The notes: a model not told the origin generated them from the sequence alone. Numbered from the stretch's first letter, positions 7,739 to 15,980 are shown. The stretch is DNA of 26,856 nucleotides from UMGS172 sp045587185 (GCA_045587185.1 JAZNBS010000020.1:1-26856), one strand, 5' to 3'. A program made the numbers and translations.

Positions 7739-8491
7739 TTAAAGCAACGCATCAGAAACAAGTATTAAACAAAATCCGACAAGCAAAGCGTATGTGGCTC
7801 CACGTTCACTGCCGTGCGCGTGCGTATCAGGTATCATTTCGTCACTGATAACATACAGCATTGTTCCGCCCGCAAAAGCCAAGGCGAACGGCAAAATCAC
7901 ATTAGCAACCGCAACTGCGAAATAACCAAGCAAGCATCCCACAACCTCAATTAAGCCTGTTAAAAGAGCACAAATAAAGGTAGTTCCAGAACTTATACCC
8001 GCTGCCAACATTGGACCAATAATTACCATACCTTCCGGTATATTTTGAAGAGCAATTCCACCTGCAATCATCAATGCATCAGACGAATTACCCGAACCAA
8101 AGCCAACACCTGCGGCTATGCCCTCAGGCAGATTATGGATTGCTATAGCCGTGACAAACAATAACACCTTATTTATATCAGCCGTTGCTTTATGGTTTTC
8201 AGTGTCCACACCGACAATTTTATGCAAATGAGGAACAAGTTTATCAATTAAACTTAGACACAAAGCACCGACAAAAATCCCTGCAACCGATATTACAATA
8301 CCGTATTTTCCGCCATATTCCAACGACGGAAGAATAAGGCCTAAAATTGCCGCTGCAAGCATTACACCGGCCGCAAAAGATAATACAATATCACTGAATT
8401 TATGTGAAATATTCTTAAATATAAAACCGATTAAAGAGCCAAAAAGTGTGGCGCCGCCGACACCCAAAGCCGTTAACCAGACAATGGTCAT
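7739..8491 (-). CDS. ZIP-family divalent metal transporter
   Basis: 250 residues from ATG 8491. The frame stays open to 8560, but that extension runs back into its own promoter and the upstream terminator, while AGAGGTGA sits just before 8491. There are about eight hydrophobic spans. The two ZIP metal-site motifs lie in adjacent helices: HNLPEG (119-124) and QNIPEG (149-154). A short His-containing loop (VPHLHK, 87-91) precedes them and HAHGSE lies near the C-terminus. Its architecture is like the ZupT/GufA branch of ZIP proteins, which import Zn2+ and sometimes Fe2+ or Mn2+. It has its own promoter and no Zur/Fur box that I can recognise. Metal preference is not readable. Confidence 0.9.
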   Translation of the reverse strand: MTIVWLTALGVGGATLFGSLIGFIFKNISHKFSDIVLSFAAGVMLAAAILGLILPSLEYGGKYGIVISVAGIFVGALCLSLIDKLVPHLHKIVGVDTENHKATADINKVLLFVTAIAIHNLPEGIAAGVGFGSGNSSDALMIAGGIALQNIPEGMVIIGPMLAAGISSGTTFICALLTGLIEVVGCLLGYFAVAVANVILPFALAFAGGTMLYVISDEMIPDTHAHGSERGATYALLVGFCLILVSDALL

Positions 8492-8509
8492 AATATCACC
8501 TCTGTAACT

Positions 8510-8538
8510 ATTGTACTCAACATCAATGAAAATTGCAA
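8510..8538 (-). promoter_or_regulatory. sigma-A promoter of the ZIP transporter gene
   Basis: Minus strand TTGCAA (8533-8538), a 17-base spacer and TACAAT (8510-8515). It sits directly after the terminator of the upstream operon, so the transporter is transcribed separately. Confidence 0.65.
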
Positions 8539-8539
8539 C

Positions 8540-8570
8540 AAAAAAGCAACAGAAATTCAATTTCTGTTGC
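8540..8570 (-). terminator. terminator of the IOR/ligase operon
   Basis: On the minus strand GCAACAGAAA / TTTCTGTTGC (perfect 10-bp stem, 5-base loop), followed by TTTTTT. It begins 14 bases after the stop of the ACT-domain gene and closes the five-gene operon. Confidence 0.92.
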
Positions 8571-8584
8571 TCTTCAATTTCTAA

Positions 8585-9019
8585 TCAGATGTGACGGTAG
8601 ATATCCGAAGGATTTACCTTACCTGCATCGGTTGATGCAATAAGTTTATCGGCCTTTTCAGGGTCGTCAACACTGACAATCATCAAAGCCTTATCTTTTT
8701 CGTGACTGATACAAGCATACATATACTTTATTTCGATACTGTTATCGGTCAAAGTCTTAAGAACCTTTGCAAATCCACCCGGAGTATCGTCTATTGCAAT
8801 AGCCAATGTTTCGGTTATCTTGCAGATTACTCCTGACTCACGAAGAACATTAACCGCTTTTTCGGGGTCACAAACTATCATTCTGACAATACCGTAATCG
8901 GTAGTGTCGGCCAAAGTCAAAGCACTGATGTCAATATTACTTTTGGCTAAAACATCGGCGATTTCATTCAGTCTGCCTGCCTTGTTCTCAATAAATGCTG
9001 AAACCTGCTTAACTAACAT
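8585..9019 (-). CDS. tandem ACT-domain protein
   Basis: 144 residues made of two ACT domains: about 1-68 (QVSAFIENKAGRLNEIADVL ... DYGIVRMIV) and about 70-140 (LAIAIDDTPGGFAKVLKTL ... ALMIVSVDDPEKA). ACT domains bind small ligands, usually amino acids, and regulate attached or partner enzymes; no catalytic domain is present. GGGGAGGAG precedes the ATG. It is the last gene of the operon, 17 bases after the phenylacetate-CoA-ligase-like gene. Stand-alone ACT proteins beside such ligases and iorAB are a recurrent arrangement in anaerobes, so it probably senses an aromatic amino acid or product and acts on the ligase or the oxidoreductase. That partner is inference. Confidence 0.9.
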   Translation of the reverse strand: MLVKQVSAFIENKAGRLNEIADVLAKSNIDISALTLADTTDYGIVRMIVCDPEKAVNVLRESGVICKITETLAIAIDDTPGGFAKVLKTLTDNSIEIKYMYACISHEKDKALMIVSVDDPEKADKLIASTDAGKVNPSDIYRHI

Positions 9020-9036
9020 TTTAGACTCCTCCCCTG

Positions 9037-10344
9037 TTAAATCTTACGGTTATCTATAACACGCTTGGCCTTGCCCTCACTACGTGTGATAGATTTTGGA
9101 TTGACAAGATGTACGTTAACACCGAGACCGAGAATAGAACGAAGTTTATCCTTGATTGCATTCTCAACCTTAGCAATGGATTTTACATCATCGGAGAACA
9201 TTTCTTCACTCATCTCAACATCAAGGTCAAATGTGTCGGTGTTGTTGATACGGTCAATTTTAATGAGATAGTTTGGTGTAATATCACCGCCGCCAACTTC
9301 AATAAGTACCTCTTCAATCTGTGACGGGAAGACATTGACACCTCGAATAATAAGCATATCGTCACTTCGACCCATTGGTTTAGCCATTTTTATGAGTGTA
9401 CGACCGCATGAGCATTTTTTGCGTGACAAAACGCATATATCTTTAGTTCTATAACGAAGCAAAGGGAAAGCCTCTTTGGAAATTGAGGTAAATACAAGTT
9501 CACCCTTTTCTCCTATAGGCAGGACCTCACCTGTATCAGGATTGATTATTTCGGGGATAAAGTGGTCTTCGTTGACGTGCATACCGGTCTGTTCTTCACA
9601 CTCGAAACTGACACCGGGACCCGAAATTTCGGTCAATCCATAGATATCATATGCCTTGATACCGAGTTTATTCTCAATATCCTTACGCATATTTTCACTC
9701 CATGCTTCGGCACCGAAAATACCTGCCTTGAGTTTAATCTGGTCTCTTATACCCTGCTCATGAATTGACTCGGCAAGGTATGCGGCATATGACGGAGTAC
9801 AGCAGATAATGGTTGCACCCAAGTCAACCATAAATTGCAACTGACGGTCTGTATTACCTGATGACATAGGCAACGTTAAGCAACCCGCTTTATGCGAGCC
9901 ACCGTTCATTCCGGGACCGCCAGTAAATAAGCCGTAACCGTAAGCAACCTGGCACACATCCTCTTTAGTACCGCCAACAGCAGTAATGGCGCGCGCACAG
10001 CAATCTTCCCAAAGGTCAACATCCTTCTGAGTGTAAAAAGCAACAACACGCTTACCCGTTGTACCTGAGGTTGACTGAATTCTCACACAATCCTCCAAAG
10101 GTTTAGCAAGCAAACCGTAAGGATAACACTCACGAAGGTCATCCTTTGTTACAAAGGGTAATTTATGAAGGTCATCAATAGATTTGATATCGTCGGGCGT
10201 TACTCCCCTTTTTTCCATTTTTTTTCGATAATAAGGGACGTTGTCCCAGACGTGTTTAACCTGATTGACAAGACGTTCACTCTGTAATTTGCGCATATCA
10301 TCTAACGGCATTGTTTCAATTTCAGGCTGATAATACTTACTCAA
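9037..10344 (-). CDS. paaK: phenylacetate-CoA ligase family (AMP-forming)
   Basis: About 435 residues, typical of the PaaK family. It has the adenylate-forming phosphate loop STSGTTGKR near residue 90, the YGLTEISGPG motif, and RTKDI followed by Cys residues (KKCSCGR) as seen in clostridial PaaK-like proteins. The hinge MGRSDDMLIIRGVNVFPSQIEE and a C-terminal KAKRVIDNR are also present. The reaction is arylacetate + ATP + CoA to arylacetyl-CoA + AMP + PPi in the cytoplasm. GTG 10353 is in frame but only one or two bases from AAGGA, so TTG 10344 (giving SKYYQPEIETMP) is preferred; this choice is uncertain. It lies 22 bases after iorB. Phenylacetate versus indoleacetate preference is not readable. 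Confidence 0.88.
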   Translation of the reverse strand: MSKYYQPEIETMPLDDMRKLQSERLVNQVKHVWDNVPYYRKKMEKRGVTPDDIKSIDDLHKLPFVTKDDLRECYPYGLLAKPLEDCVRIQSTSGTTGKRVVAFYTQKDVDLWEDCCARAITAVGGTKEDVCQVAYGYGLFTGGPGMNGGSHKAGCLTLPMSSGNTDRQLQFMVDLGATIICCTPSYAAYLAESIHEQGIRDQIKLKAGIFGAEAWSENMRKDIENKLGIKAYDIYGLTEISGPGVSFECEEQTGMHVNEDHFIPEIINPDTGEVLPIGEKGELVFTSISKEAFPLLRYRTKDICVLSRKKCSCGRTLIKMAKPMGRSDDMLIIRGVNVFPSQIEEVLIEVGGGDITPNYLIKIDRINNTDTFDLDVEMSEEMFSDDVKSIAKVENAIKDKLRSILGLGVNVHLVNPKSITRSEGKAKRVIDNRKI

Positions 10345-10366
10345 TGAAAACACTTCCTTATTTTAA

Positions 10367-10939
10367 TTAAAGAGAATATCCAAGTTCAAATGCTTTGAGG
10401 TTTATATCAAGAAATTTTTCAGGGACTGTCTTTTTTATTGTTTCGACCCAAGCCTCAAAAGGTATATCGGTAGATTTTGCAAGAACACCAATCAAAACAA
10501 CATTAACAGCCTTAATACTTCCTGCTTTTTCAGCAATTTCAAGTGCATCGAGGCTTACAACATCGGAATTCTGCTTCAAGGTATCAATAATATCCTCAGG
10601 ATACTCAGTAGCACCTGTAATAACAGGCATAGGGTTAATACAACGGTCGTTAACTATCATCTTACCGCCTTTTTTGAGAAACGGCAAGGCTCGAAGTGCC
10701 TCCAAACGTTCAAAAGCCAGAATAATATCGGCTTCAGACTTATCAATAATTGGAGAAGCCACCTTTTCAGCGTATTTAACATACGTAACAACACTACCGC
10801 CGCGTTGGCTCATACCGTGGACCTCAGAAACCTTAACATCAAAGCCCTGGTCTATAATAACATTTCCTAAAATTCGGCTGGCAAGCAAAGTTCCCTGACC
10901 GCCGACACCGACTATCATAATATTCTTACTGTCAGCCAT
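10367..10939 (-). CDS. iorB: indolepyruvate:ferredoxin oxidoreductase, beta subunit
   Basis: 190 residues, normal for IorB, consisting of the pyruvate-ferredoxin-oxidoreductase gamma-type domain. It opens with IMIVGVGGQGTLLASRILG, then VSEVHGMSQRGGSVVTYVKY, both diagnostic of 2-oxoacid oxidoreductase gamma/beta chains that help bind CoA. The frame is open to 10996, but the ribosome site AAAGGAGGA lies inside the end of iorA and serves ATG 10942 or 10939; 10939 has the better spacing. The iorA stop overlaps this start (ATGATG), indicating translational coupling and equal subunit synthesis. It works only with IorA. Confidence 0.95.
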   Translation of the reverse strand: MADSKNIMIVGVGGQGTLLASRILGNVIIDQGFDVKVSEVHGMSQRGGSVVTYVKYAEKVASPIIDKSEADIILAFERLEALRALPFLKKGGKMIVNDRCINPMPVITGATEYPEDIIDTLKQNSDVVSLDALEIAEKAGSIKAVNVVLIGVLAKSTDIPFEAWVETIKKTVPEKFLDINLKAFELGYSL

Positions 10940-12672
10940 CATTTCTCCTCCTTTACGATTGCGCCAAACGGACAAACATTTACACAAAGTCCGCATCCGT
11001 TACATTGCGAATGGTCGATTACTGCCTTACCGTCCTTAAACGATATTGCAGGACAACCGAGTTTCATGCACATCTTACAAGATTTGCACTTGTCACTGTC
11101 AACAGTGCAACGACCGGTATACTTAACGGTTTTTAACAAGGCGCAAGGACGCTGTGCAATAATAACCGACGGCTCTTCGACGGCAAGTTCTTCACGAACG
11201 GCGGCCTCAAAACCTTTAAGGTCAAACGGGTCTTCAATTCTGACCCTTTCAACACCCACTGCCTTACATAAAAGTTCAAGGTCTACCTGTTTGGTGGCCT
11301 CACCGCGGATAGTCCTGCCCGTTGTCGGGTTCTCCTGATGTCCCGTCATACCTGTGATGGAATTATCAAGAATAATAACGGTATTTGCACCCTTATTATA
11401 AACAATGTCAATTAATCCTGTAATACCCGAATGTATAAAGGTTGAGTCACCGATAACAGAAACCAATTTTTTATTGAATTCTGCACCTCTGACCTTGGCC
11501 ATACCGTGTGCGGCGCTGACCGAAGCACCCATACAAATAGTAGTATCAACACTCTGTAACGGTGCAACCGCGCCTAAAGTGTAACAACCGATGTCACCCG
11601 AAACAGTAACACCTAATTTTTTAAGCACATAGAATGTACCTCTGTGAGGACAACCAACGCACAATACTGGCGGACGGTTAGGTATAGCAGCATCTGCAAT
11701 AGCCTCAGTTTCAATACCCAGAACGGCTTTTTTTATCATATTCTGAGAATATTCACCAAGCATAGTGAAATATTCCTTGCCCTTACAATCAACACCGATA
11801 GATTTAACGAAGGTCTCAATAAAGGGATCAAGTTCTTCGATTACCCACAGTTCATCATAGTTTGATGCAAAGTCTTTAATGAGTTTTTCGGACAACGGGA
11901 AAACCATACCGAGTTTCAGATAATCAACCTTGTCACCCAACGCTTCTTTTGCATAAACGTATGTAGTACCTGCCGCGATAACACCGATTTTTGAGCCGTT
12001 CTTTTCTACGGTATTAAATCTGCAGTTTTCGGCCATCTTTTTGAGTTTTTTGGTACGCTCCTCAACTAAAACGTGTCTGCCCTTGGCCATTGCAGGCATC
12101 ATAACGTGTTTAGGAATGTTCTTTTCATAATCCTTCAAAGGTGCATCATCGGGGTCGCAAAGTTCAACAAGACTCTGAGAATGGGAAACACGCGTTGAAA
12201 GACGGATAAACACGGGCGTATCATACTCTTCACTCAAACTGAATGCCGCCTTGGTAAATTCTTTGCACTCAGAGGAATCTGAGGGTTCAAGCATCATTAT
12301 TTTGGCGGCCTCGGCATAATGACGGGAATCTTGCTCATTCTGAGAAGAATGCATACCTGGGTCATCAGCAACACAGAAAACAAGACCTCCGTTGGCACCG
12401 ATATAACTTACGGTAAACACAGGGTCTGCCATAACGTTAAGGCCGACGTGCTTCATACAGGACATTGCTCTTCCGCCAGCTATGGATGCACCAATAGCAA
12501 CCTCAGCGGCAACCTTTTCATTAGGTGCCCACTCAACATAAATATTATCATATTCAACAACCGATTCGGTAATTTCGGTACTTGGTGTTCCTGGGTATGA
12601 TGAAACAAGTTTACAACCCGCCTCATAAGCACCGCGGGCAACCGCCGCATTACCAAGAAGTAACTTCTTCAT
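10939..12672 (-). CDS. iorA: indolepyruvate:ferredoxin oxidoreductase, alpha subunit
   Basis: 577 residues, within the usual 570-640. Order: pyrimidine-binding domain (about 1-180, LVSSYPGTPSTEI), middle domain, TPP-binding domain (GDSTFIHSGITGLID then DNSITGMTGHQENP), and a C-terminal ferredoxin region. That region has two cluster motifs: Cys529, 532, 535 and 540 (KLGCP), and Cys557, 560, 563 and 567, so two [4Fe-4S] clusters are expected. It oxidatively decarboxylates arylpyruvates (indolepyruvate, phenylpyruvate, 4-hydroxyphenylpyruvate) with CoA to arylacetyl-CoA, reducing ferredoxin; the reaction is reversible. It lies 18 bases after the upstream acyl-CoA synthetase gene and overlaps iorB. 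Oxygen sensitivity of the family fits an anaerobe. Confidence 0.96.
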   Translation of the reverse strand: MKKLLLGNAAVARGAYEAGCKLVSSYPGTPSTEITESVVEYDNIYVEWAPNEKVAAEVAIGASIAGGRAMSCMKHVGLNVMADPVFTVSYIGANGGLVFCVADDPGMHSSQNEQDSRHYAEAAKIMMLEPSDSSECKEFTKAAFSLSEEYDTPVFIRLSTRVSHSQSLVELCDPDDAPLKDYEKNIPKHVMMPAMAKGRHVLVEERTKKLKKMAENCRFNTVEKNGSKIGVIAAGTTYVYAKEALGDKVDYLKLGMVFPLSEKLIKDFASNYDELWVIEELDPFIETFVKSIGVDCKGKEYFTMLGEYSQNMIKKAVLGIETEAIADAAIPNRPPVLCVGCPHRGTFYVLKKLGVTVSGDIGCYTLGAVAPLQSVDTTICMGASVSAAHGMAKVRGAEFNKKLVSVIGDSTFIHSGITGLIDIVYNKGANTVIILDNSITGMTGHQENPTTGRTIRGEATKQVDLELLCKAVGVERVRIEDPFDLKGFEAAVREELAVEEPSVIIAQRPCALLKTVKYTGRCTVDSDKCKSCKMCMKLGCPAISFKDGKAVIDHSQCNGCGLCVNVCPFGAIVKEEK

Positions 12673-12690
12673 AAAATTCGTCCTTTCAAA

Positions 12691-14319
12691 TCATTTGGTA
12701 GTAGCATCGGCAACAAGATTGCTTGAGCCGTAACGTTTTCTTAAGGTAGGCTTTTCGATTTTGCCTGTGGGATTGCGCGGTATCTCGGCAAAAATAATTT
12801 TTCTGGGCCTCTGGTATCTTGGAAGTTTCTGCGATGCGGTGACAACTTCCTCCTCGGTCAAGGTAAAGCCATCCTTGACCTCAATAACTGCGGCAGCAAT
12901 CTCACCAAGGCGTTGGTCAGCAAGACCTATAACCGCAACATCCTTTATAGCCTCAAGGTTCTGACGCAGAAAGTTTTCAATTTGAACAGGATATAAATTT
13001 TCACCGCCTGTGATAATAACATCCTTTTTACGGTCAACAAGCCAGATAAAGCCATCCTCGTCCTCTTTAGCCATATCACCTGTAAAAAGCCAACCTTCGC
13101 CCAAAACCTCGTCAGTGGCCTTTTTATCTTTATAATAGCATTTCATAACGCCGGGGCCCTTAACTGCAAGTTCTCCCACATCACCGCGTGCTACCTCATT
13201 ACGCTTTTCGTCAACAATTTTTGTTTGCCAACCAAAACCTGCTTTACCGATGGCACCTACGTGGTCAATATTTTCAACACCAAGATGCACACATCCCGGG
13301 CCGATAGACTCACTTAAGCCATAATTAGTGTCATATTCATGCTTAGGGAAAACATCTTTCCAACGTTTGATAAGTGAAGGCGGCACAGGCTGTGCACCAA
13401 TATGCATCAATCTCCAACGTGAAAGGTCAAATTCAGAAAGGTTAATATCACCGCGGTCAATAGCATCAAGAACATCCTGAGCCCACGGAACAAGCAACCA
13501 CACTATAGAACATTTCTCCTGAGATGCAGTGCGGATAATAAGTTCGGGAGTAGTACCTTTCAAAAGTACTGCTTTACCACCAACAAGGAAACTGCCAAAC
13601 CAATGCATTTTTGCACCTGTGTGGTACAAAGGCGGAATACAAAGGAATACATCGTCATGGGTCTGGCTGTGGTGATTCTGTTCAACCCTGCAAGAATGCA
13701 TCAAACTTTCGTGAGCGTGCAAAATTGCCTTTGGAAAACCTGTGGTACCGCTTGAAAAATAGATAGCACCGTCGTCCGAATCGACAATTGGAACATTAGG
13801 ATTTTGACTGCTGAAATTACCAATTATCTTATTGTAACTTTCTGCAAAAGCAGGACAACCGTCACCAACATACAACCACAGTTTAACTATGGGTGTACGG
13901 TCAACAATTTCCTCAACACGACCGATAAATTCAGGACCGAAAGCAAGATATTCGGCATCAGCCTTTTCAAGGCAATATTTTATTTCATCAGCGGAATAGC
14001 GAAAATTCAGCGGAACAGCAATAGCACCCGTGCGGAGGATACCAAAATATATGGGCAACCACTCAATACAGTTCATTAAAAGAATAGCAACCTTTGTTCC
14101 CTTTTTAACTCCGTTTTTGATGAGCAGATTAGCAAAGCGATTTGCGATATCATCAAACTCTTTCCATGTGATTTCCCTACGATAGTTTGAACCCACAGGC
14201 TGTGTCAGAGCAAACTCTTTCCATGTCATTTTTTTGTCGGCACCAGGATTAACCTCAACCAACGCGGTTTCAGAGCCGTAAAGTTCTGCATTCTTTTGCA
14301 GAATTTCGGTAATAGGCAT
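12691..14319 (-). CDS. acyl-CoA synthetase, ANL (AMP-forming) superfamily
   Basis: 542 residues with all core adenylation motifs: phosphate loop YFSSGTTGFPKA, NYGLSES, GWLFTGDMAKEDEDGF, the hinge DRKKDVIITGGENLYP, and the C-terminal PRNPTGKIEKPTLR holding the catalytic Lys. It converts a carboxylate, ATP and CoA to acyl-CoA, AMP and PPi. It heads the five-gene operon, just before iorA, so an aryl or branched acid linked to the oxidoreductase is the likely substrate. It differs clearly from the PaaK-like ligase downstream, so the operon carries two ligases. An odd feature is TWKEF occurring twice within about 25 residues of the N-terminus, encoded by a 16-base exact direct repeat (14154 and 14211). 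The substrate is not readable. Confidence 0.9.
   Translation of the reverse strand: MPITEILQKNAELYGSETALVEVNPGADKKMTWKEFALTQPVGSNYRREITWKEFDDIANRFANLLIKNGVKKGTKVAILLMNCIEWLPIYFGILRTGAIAVPLNFRYSADEIKYCLEKADAEYLAFGPEFIGRVEEIVDRTPIVKLWLYVGDGCPAFAESYNKIIGNFSSQNPNVPIVDSDDGAIYFSSGTTGFPKAILHAHESLMHSCRVEQNHHSQTHDDVFLCIPPLYHTGAKMHWFGSFLVGGKAVLLKGTTPELIIRTASQEKCSIVWLLVPWAQDVLDAIDRGDINLSEFDLSRWRLMHIGAQPVPPSLIKRWKDVFPKHEYDTNYGLSESIGPGCVHLGVENIDHVGAIGKAGFGWQTKIVDEKRNEVARGDVGELAVKGPGVMKCYYKDKKATDEVLGEGWLFTGDMAKEDEDGFIWLVDRKKDVIITGGENLYPVQIENFLRQNLEAIKDVAVIGLADQRLGEIAAAVIEVKDGFTLTEEEVVTASQKLPRYQRPRKIIFAEIPRNPTGKIEKPTLRKRYGSSNLVADATTK
14154..14226 (-). repeat. 16-base direct repeat inside the acyl-CoA synthetase gene
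   Basis: CAAACTCTTTCCATGT occurs exactly at 14154-14169 and 14211-14226. The 57-base offset equals 19 codons, so the frame is kept and the protein carries TWKEF twice. Sequence between and beyond the copies is only weakly similar, so this is either an old in-frame duplication or chance reuse of the same codons. Confidence 0.6.
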
Positions 14320-14358
14320 TTTCTAACCCTCTTTTTTGTTATTTTTGAGATAATTTAC

Positions 14359-14387
14359 ATTTTAACACGTTAAACCGAAAAAGTCAA
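14359..14387 (-). promoter_or_regulatory. sigma-A promoter of the IOR/ligase operon
   Basis: Minus strand TTGACT (14382-14387), a 17-base spacer and TAAAAT (14359-14364), with TGT before the -10 (extended -10). GAGGG then ATG 14319 follow. It is a strong promoter for the five genes down to the terminator at 8540-8570. Confidence 0.85.
14361..14374. promoter_or_regulatory. candidate operator palindrome over the -10 of the IOR operon
   Basis: TTTAAC-AC-GTTAAA, a perfect inverted repeat with two central bases, covering most of the -10 and its TGn extension. The position suits a repressor site. It does not match the Rex, CcpA or Fur consensus patterns, and the cognate regulator is not in the window. 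Confidence 0.4.
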
Positions 14388-14485
14388 CTGTTACGCAGAA
14401 AAAAATTGCAGTTTTAAAACATTTTTGACAAAAAACAACAAGGACGTTCGCATCAGAACTGAAAATTATGTTGTGTAGTTACTGA

Positions 14486-14529
14486 TAAAAACACAAACAA
14501 ACGGACTACCGAAGTAGTCCGTTTGTTTG
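14486..14529 (-). terminator. terminator of tRNA-Leu(CAA)
   Basis: Directly after the tRNA CCA on the minus strand: a long stem of ACAAACAAACGGACTAC type closed by a C(UUCG)G tetraloop, then GTTTTTATC. A very stable hairpin. Confidence 0.9.
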
Positions 14530-14616
14530 TGGTGCCGGAAGCGGGGGTCGAACCCGCACGGTATCGCTACCACTGGATTTTGAGTCCAGCACGTCTGCCA
14601 ATTCCATCATTCCGGC
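14530..14616 (-). tRNA. tRNA-Leu (anticodon CAA)
   Basis: Minus strand. The acceptor stem is GCCGGAA with TTCCGGC. The anticodon stem CTGGA/TCCAG encloses loop CTCAAAA (anticodon CAA). A long class II variable arm and a GGGTTCGACCC T-arm follow, with encoded CCA at 14530-14532. It reads UUG. It has its own promoter at 14631-14659 and its own terminator. Confidence 0.97.
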
Positions 14617-14630
14617 TCAAGTACTCGACT

Positions 14631-14659
14631 ATTATACAGTAACCTTTTAATAAAATCAA
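14631..14659 (-). promoter_or_regulatory. promoter of tRNA-Leu(CAA)
   Basis: Minus strand TTGATT (14654-14659), a 17-base spacer and TATAAT (14631-14636), 14 bases before the mature tRNA 5' end. It lies just past the stop of the YjdF-like gene. Confidence 0.75.
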
Positions 14660-14673
14660 GTCTTTTTTTAATT

Positions 14674-15252
14674 TTATTTGATTTTTTTATCGTGTTTATT
14701 TTTATAAACTCCAACAGCGCAAAAGATACCAAGACCGAAAACAGCACCCAATGTTCCTGCTATAATATCCCCCATTGTATTAAATTTTGTTCCTTGCATA
14801 TTAGCATTTATTAAAACATCACAAAAAAATTCATAAATTTCCCAAACGGAAGCACAAGTACAAGAAAAGAATATTGAAAACATACCAACATTTACTCTGT
14901 CATATGACTGTCCTCTTCTATTATTAACCACTTCAATAATAATTCGACCGCCCTCAAACAGCAATATTCCACTCAAAAAATGCACAAACAGGTCATAATA
15001 TTTAACGTAGTAATACAGATTTATGCAAGAACCCAACGAACACGCAAAAACAACAAAAGACAGTGATAATACATAAAATCTTATTGGAAAAGCCCAGACA
15101 ATACCGCTTACAAGAAAAACTGCAACATATGAGCCAACTATTTTTAACACAGTAGTTTCTACAGAAAACAACAATATAAAAGCGGTGCAAATGATATTTA
15201 TCAAAAGCACCGCACTTGATGTGATAAGTTTAAATTTGGCAGACCTGTTCAT
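14674..15252 (-). CDS. YjdF/DUF2238-like integral membrane protein
   Basis: 192 residues with about five hydrophobic spans (near 9-30, 34-54, 58-80, 120-140, 158-180) and a basic tail. Recognisable family-like elements are YYDLFVHFLSGILLFEGG, SVWEIYEFFCD (a Trp-Glu-x-x-Glu-Phe motif in a helix) and MGDIIAGTLGAVFG, with conserved Asp, His and Glu within membrane segments. This pattern resembles the YjdF/DUF2238 family, whose function I do not know. GAGGTGA precedes the ATG. It lies 105 bases after an unrelated lipoprotein gene on the same strand; TATAAT near 15335-15340 could give it its own start. Confidence 0.7.
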   Translation of the reverse strand: MNRSAKFKLITSSAVLLINIICTAFILLFSVETTVLKIVGSYVAVFLVSGIVWAFPIRFYVLSLSFVVFACSLGSCINLYYYVKYYDLFVHFLSGILLFEGGRIIIEVVNNRRGQSYDRVNVGMFSIFFSCTCASVWEIYEFFCDVLINANMQGTKFNTMGDIIAGTLGAVFGLGIFCAVGVYKNKHDKKIK

Positions 15253-15357
15253 AATTCACCTCACGCACTGCGGTTTTTCTCAACTTATTAATAAATTATG
15301 CCCAGAATCCTTAAATCATAACCAATGGTCTTCTTGAATTATAAAGATGTAATTTGA

Positions 15358-15945
15358 TTAGTAAAGCAGACCTTTTTCAAATAAAACATTTGAAAATTCG
15401 GGTGTAAGTTCCTGTGCTTTGTCACCCGAACCGTTGATATAAATATACCAAAGCGAATCTTGTCGGAAAATATAAGACTTCACGATAAGATAAGGACATT
15501 GCTTGCTATAAAGCAAAACCTCTTTTGCATTTTTGTCAAGATTTGCATAATCAACCTTAACTGTGTTGCTTTCAAAAACAGATTCATTAAAAACAAACAC
15601 AACATCAGAACCAATGATATTAAAAGTGTCGGTACTGAAACTGTAGTCCTCGCGAACATAACACATTTCATCATCGGTTACGCTTACAAGATACATCGGT
15701 TTATCGTATGTATACGAATAATAGAAACCGAAATCATATTCACCGCCATCAAGCAGTTTTCTTTGAGATTTTTCAATACGAGAACCGTTGAATTTATCCG
15801 AAAGATAATAGCGGTTATTCTGATATATGAGCACATCTTTGCCAGTGTTTTTGTCCCTTACGGTAGAAACTGAATGCTCACCGCAAGCAACAAACGTGAT
15901 GCAAAGAGCAAACAATAGAAATAAAACTGATATTCGTTTAAACAC
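15358..15945 (-). CDS. predicted lipoprotein of unknown function
   Basis: 195 residues from a GTG start preceded by GAGGCGA. The first 21 residues form a lipoprotein signal: basic start, hydrophobic core, and lipobox FVAC with Cys21, followed by GEHSV. The mature part is soluble, rich in Tyr, Ser and Asp, with strand-like segments (LIYQNNRYYLSD, VVFVFNESVF, SLWYIYING). I do not recognise a domain. It is expected on the outer face of the cytoplasmic membrane. It has its own promoter (15981-16009). The 105-base gap to the YjdF-like gene leaves co-transcription possible. Confidence 0.75.
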   Translation of the reverse strand: MFKRISVLFLLFALCITFVACGEHSVSTVRDKNTGKDVLIYQNNRYYLSDKFNGSRIEKSQRKLLDGGEYDFGFYYSYTYDKPMYLVSVTDDEMCYVREDYSFSTDTFNIIGSDVVFVFNESVFESNTVKVDYANLDKNAKEVLLYSKQCPYLIVKSYIFRQDSLWYIYINGSGDKAQELTPEFSNVLFEKGLLY

Positions 15946-15980
15946 AAAATCGCCTCAAATCTTTTCATAAATGCGATAAT

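Noticed and set aside
8492..8560. 23-codon N-terminal extension of the ZIP transporter
   Set aside because: It would read through the transporter's own promoter and part of the upstream terminator hairpin, while a good ribosome site precedes ATG 8491.
10395..10898. 167-codon open frame on the plus strand
   Set aside because: Lies wholly antisense to iorB, has no ribosome site, and its Ser/Ile-rich translation resembles no domain; it is a shadow of the coding strand's codon use.
15460..15873. 137-codon open frame on the plus strand
   Set aside because: Antisense to the lipoprotein gene, which has a good promoter, start and signal peptide; the plus frame has no such support.
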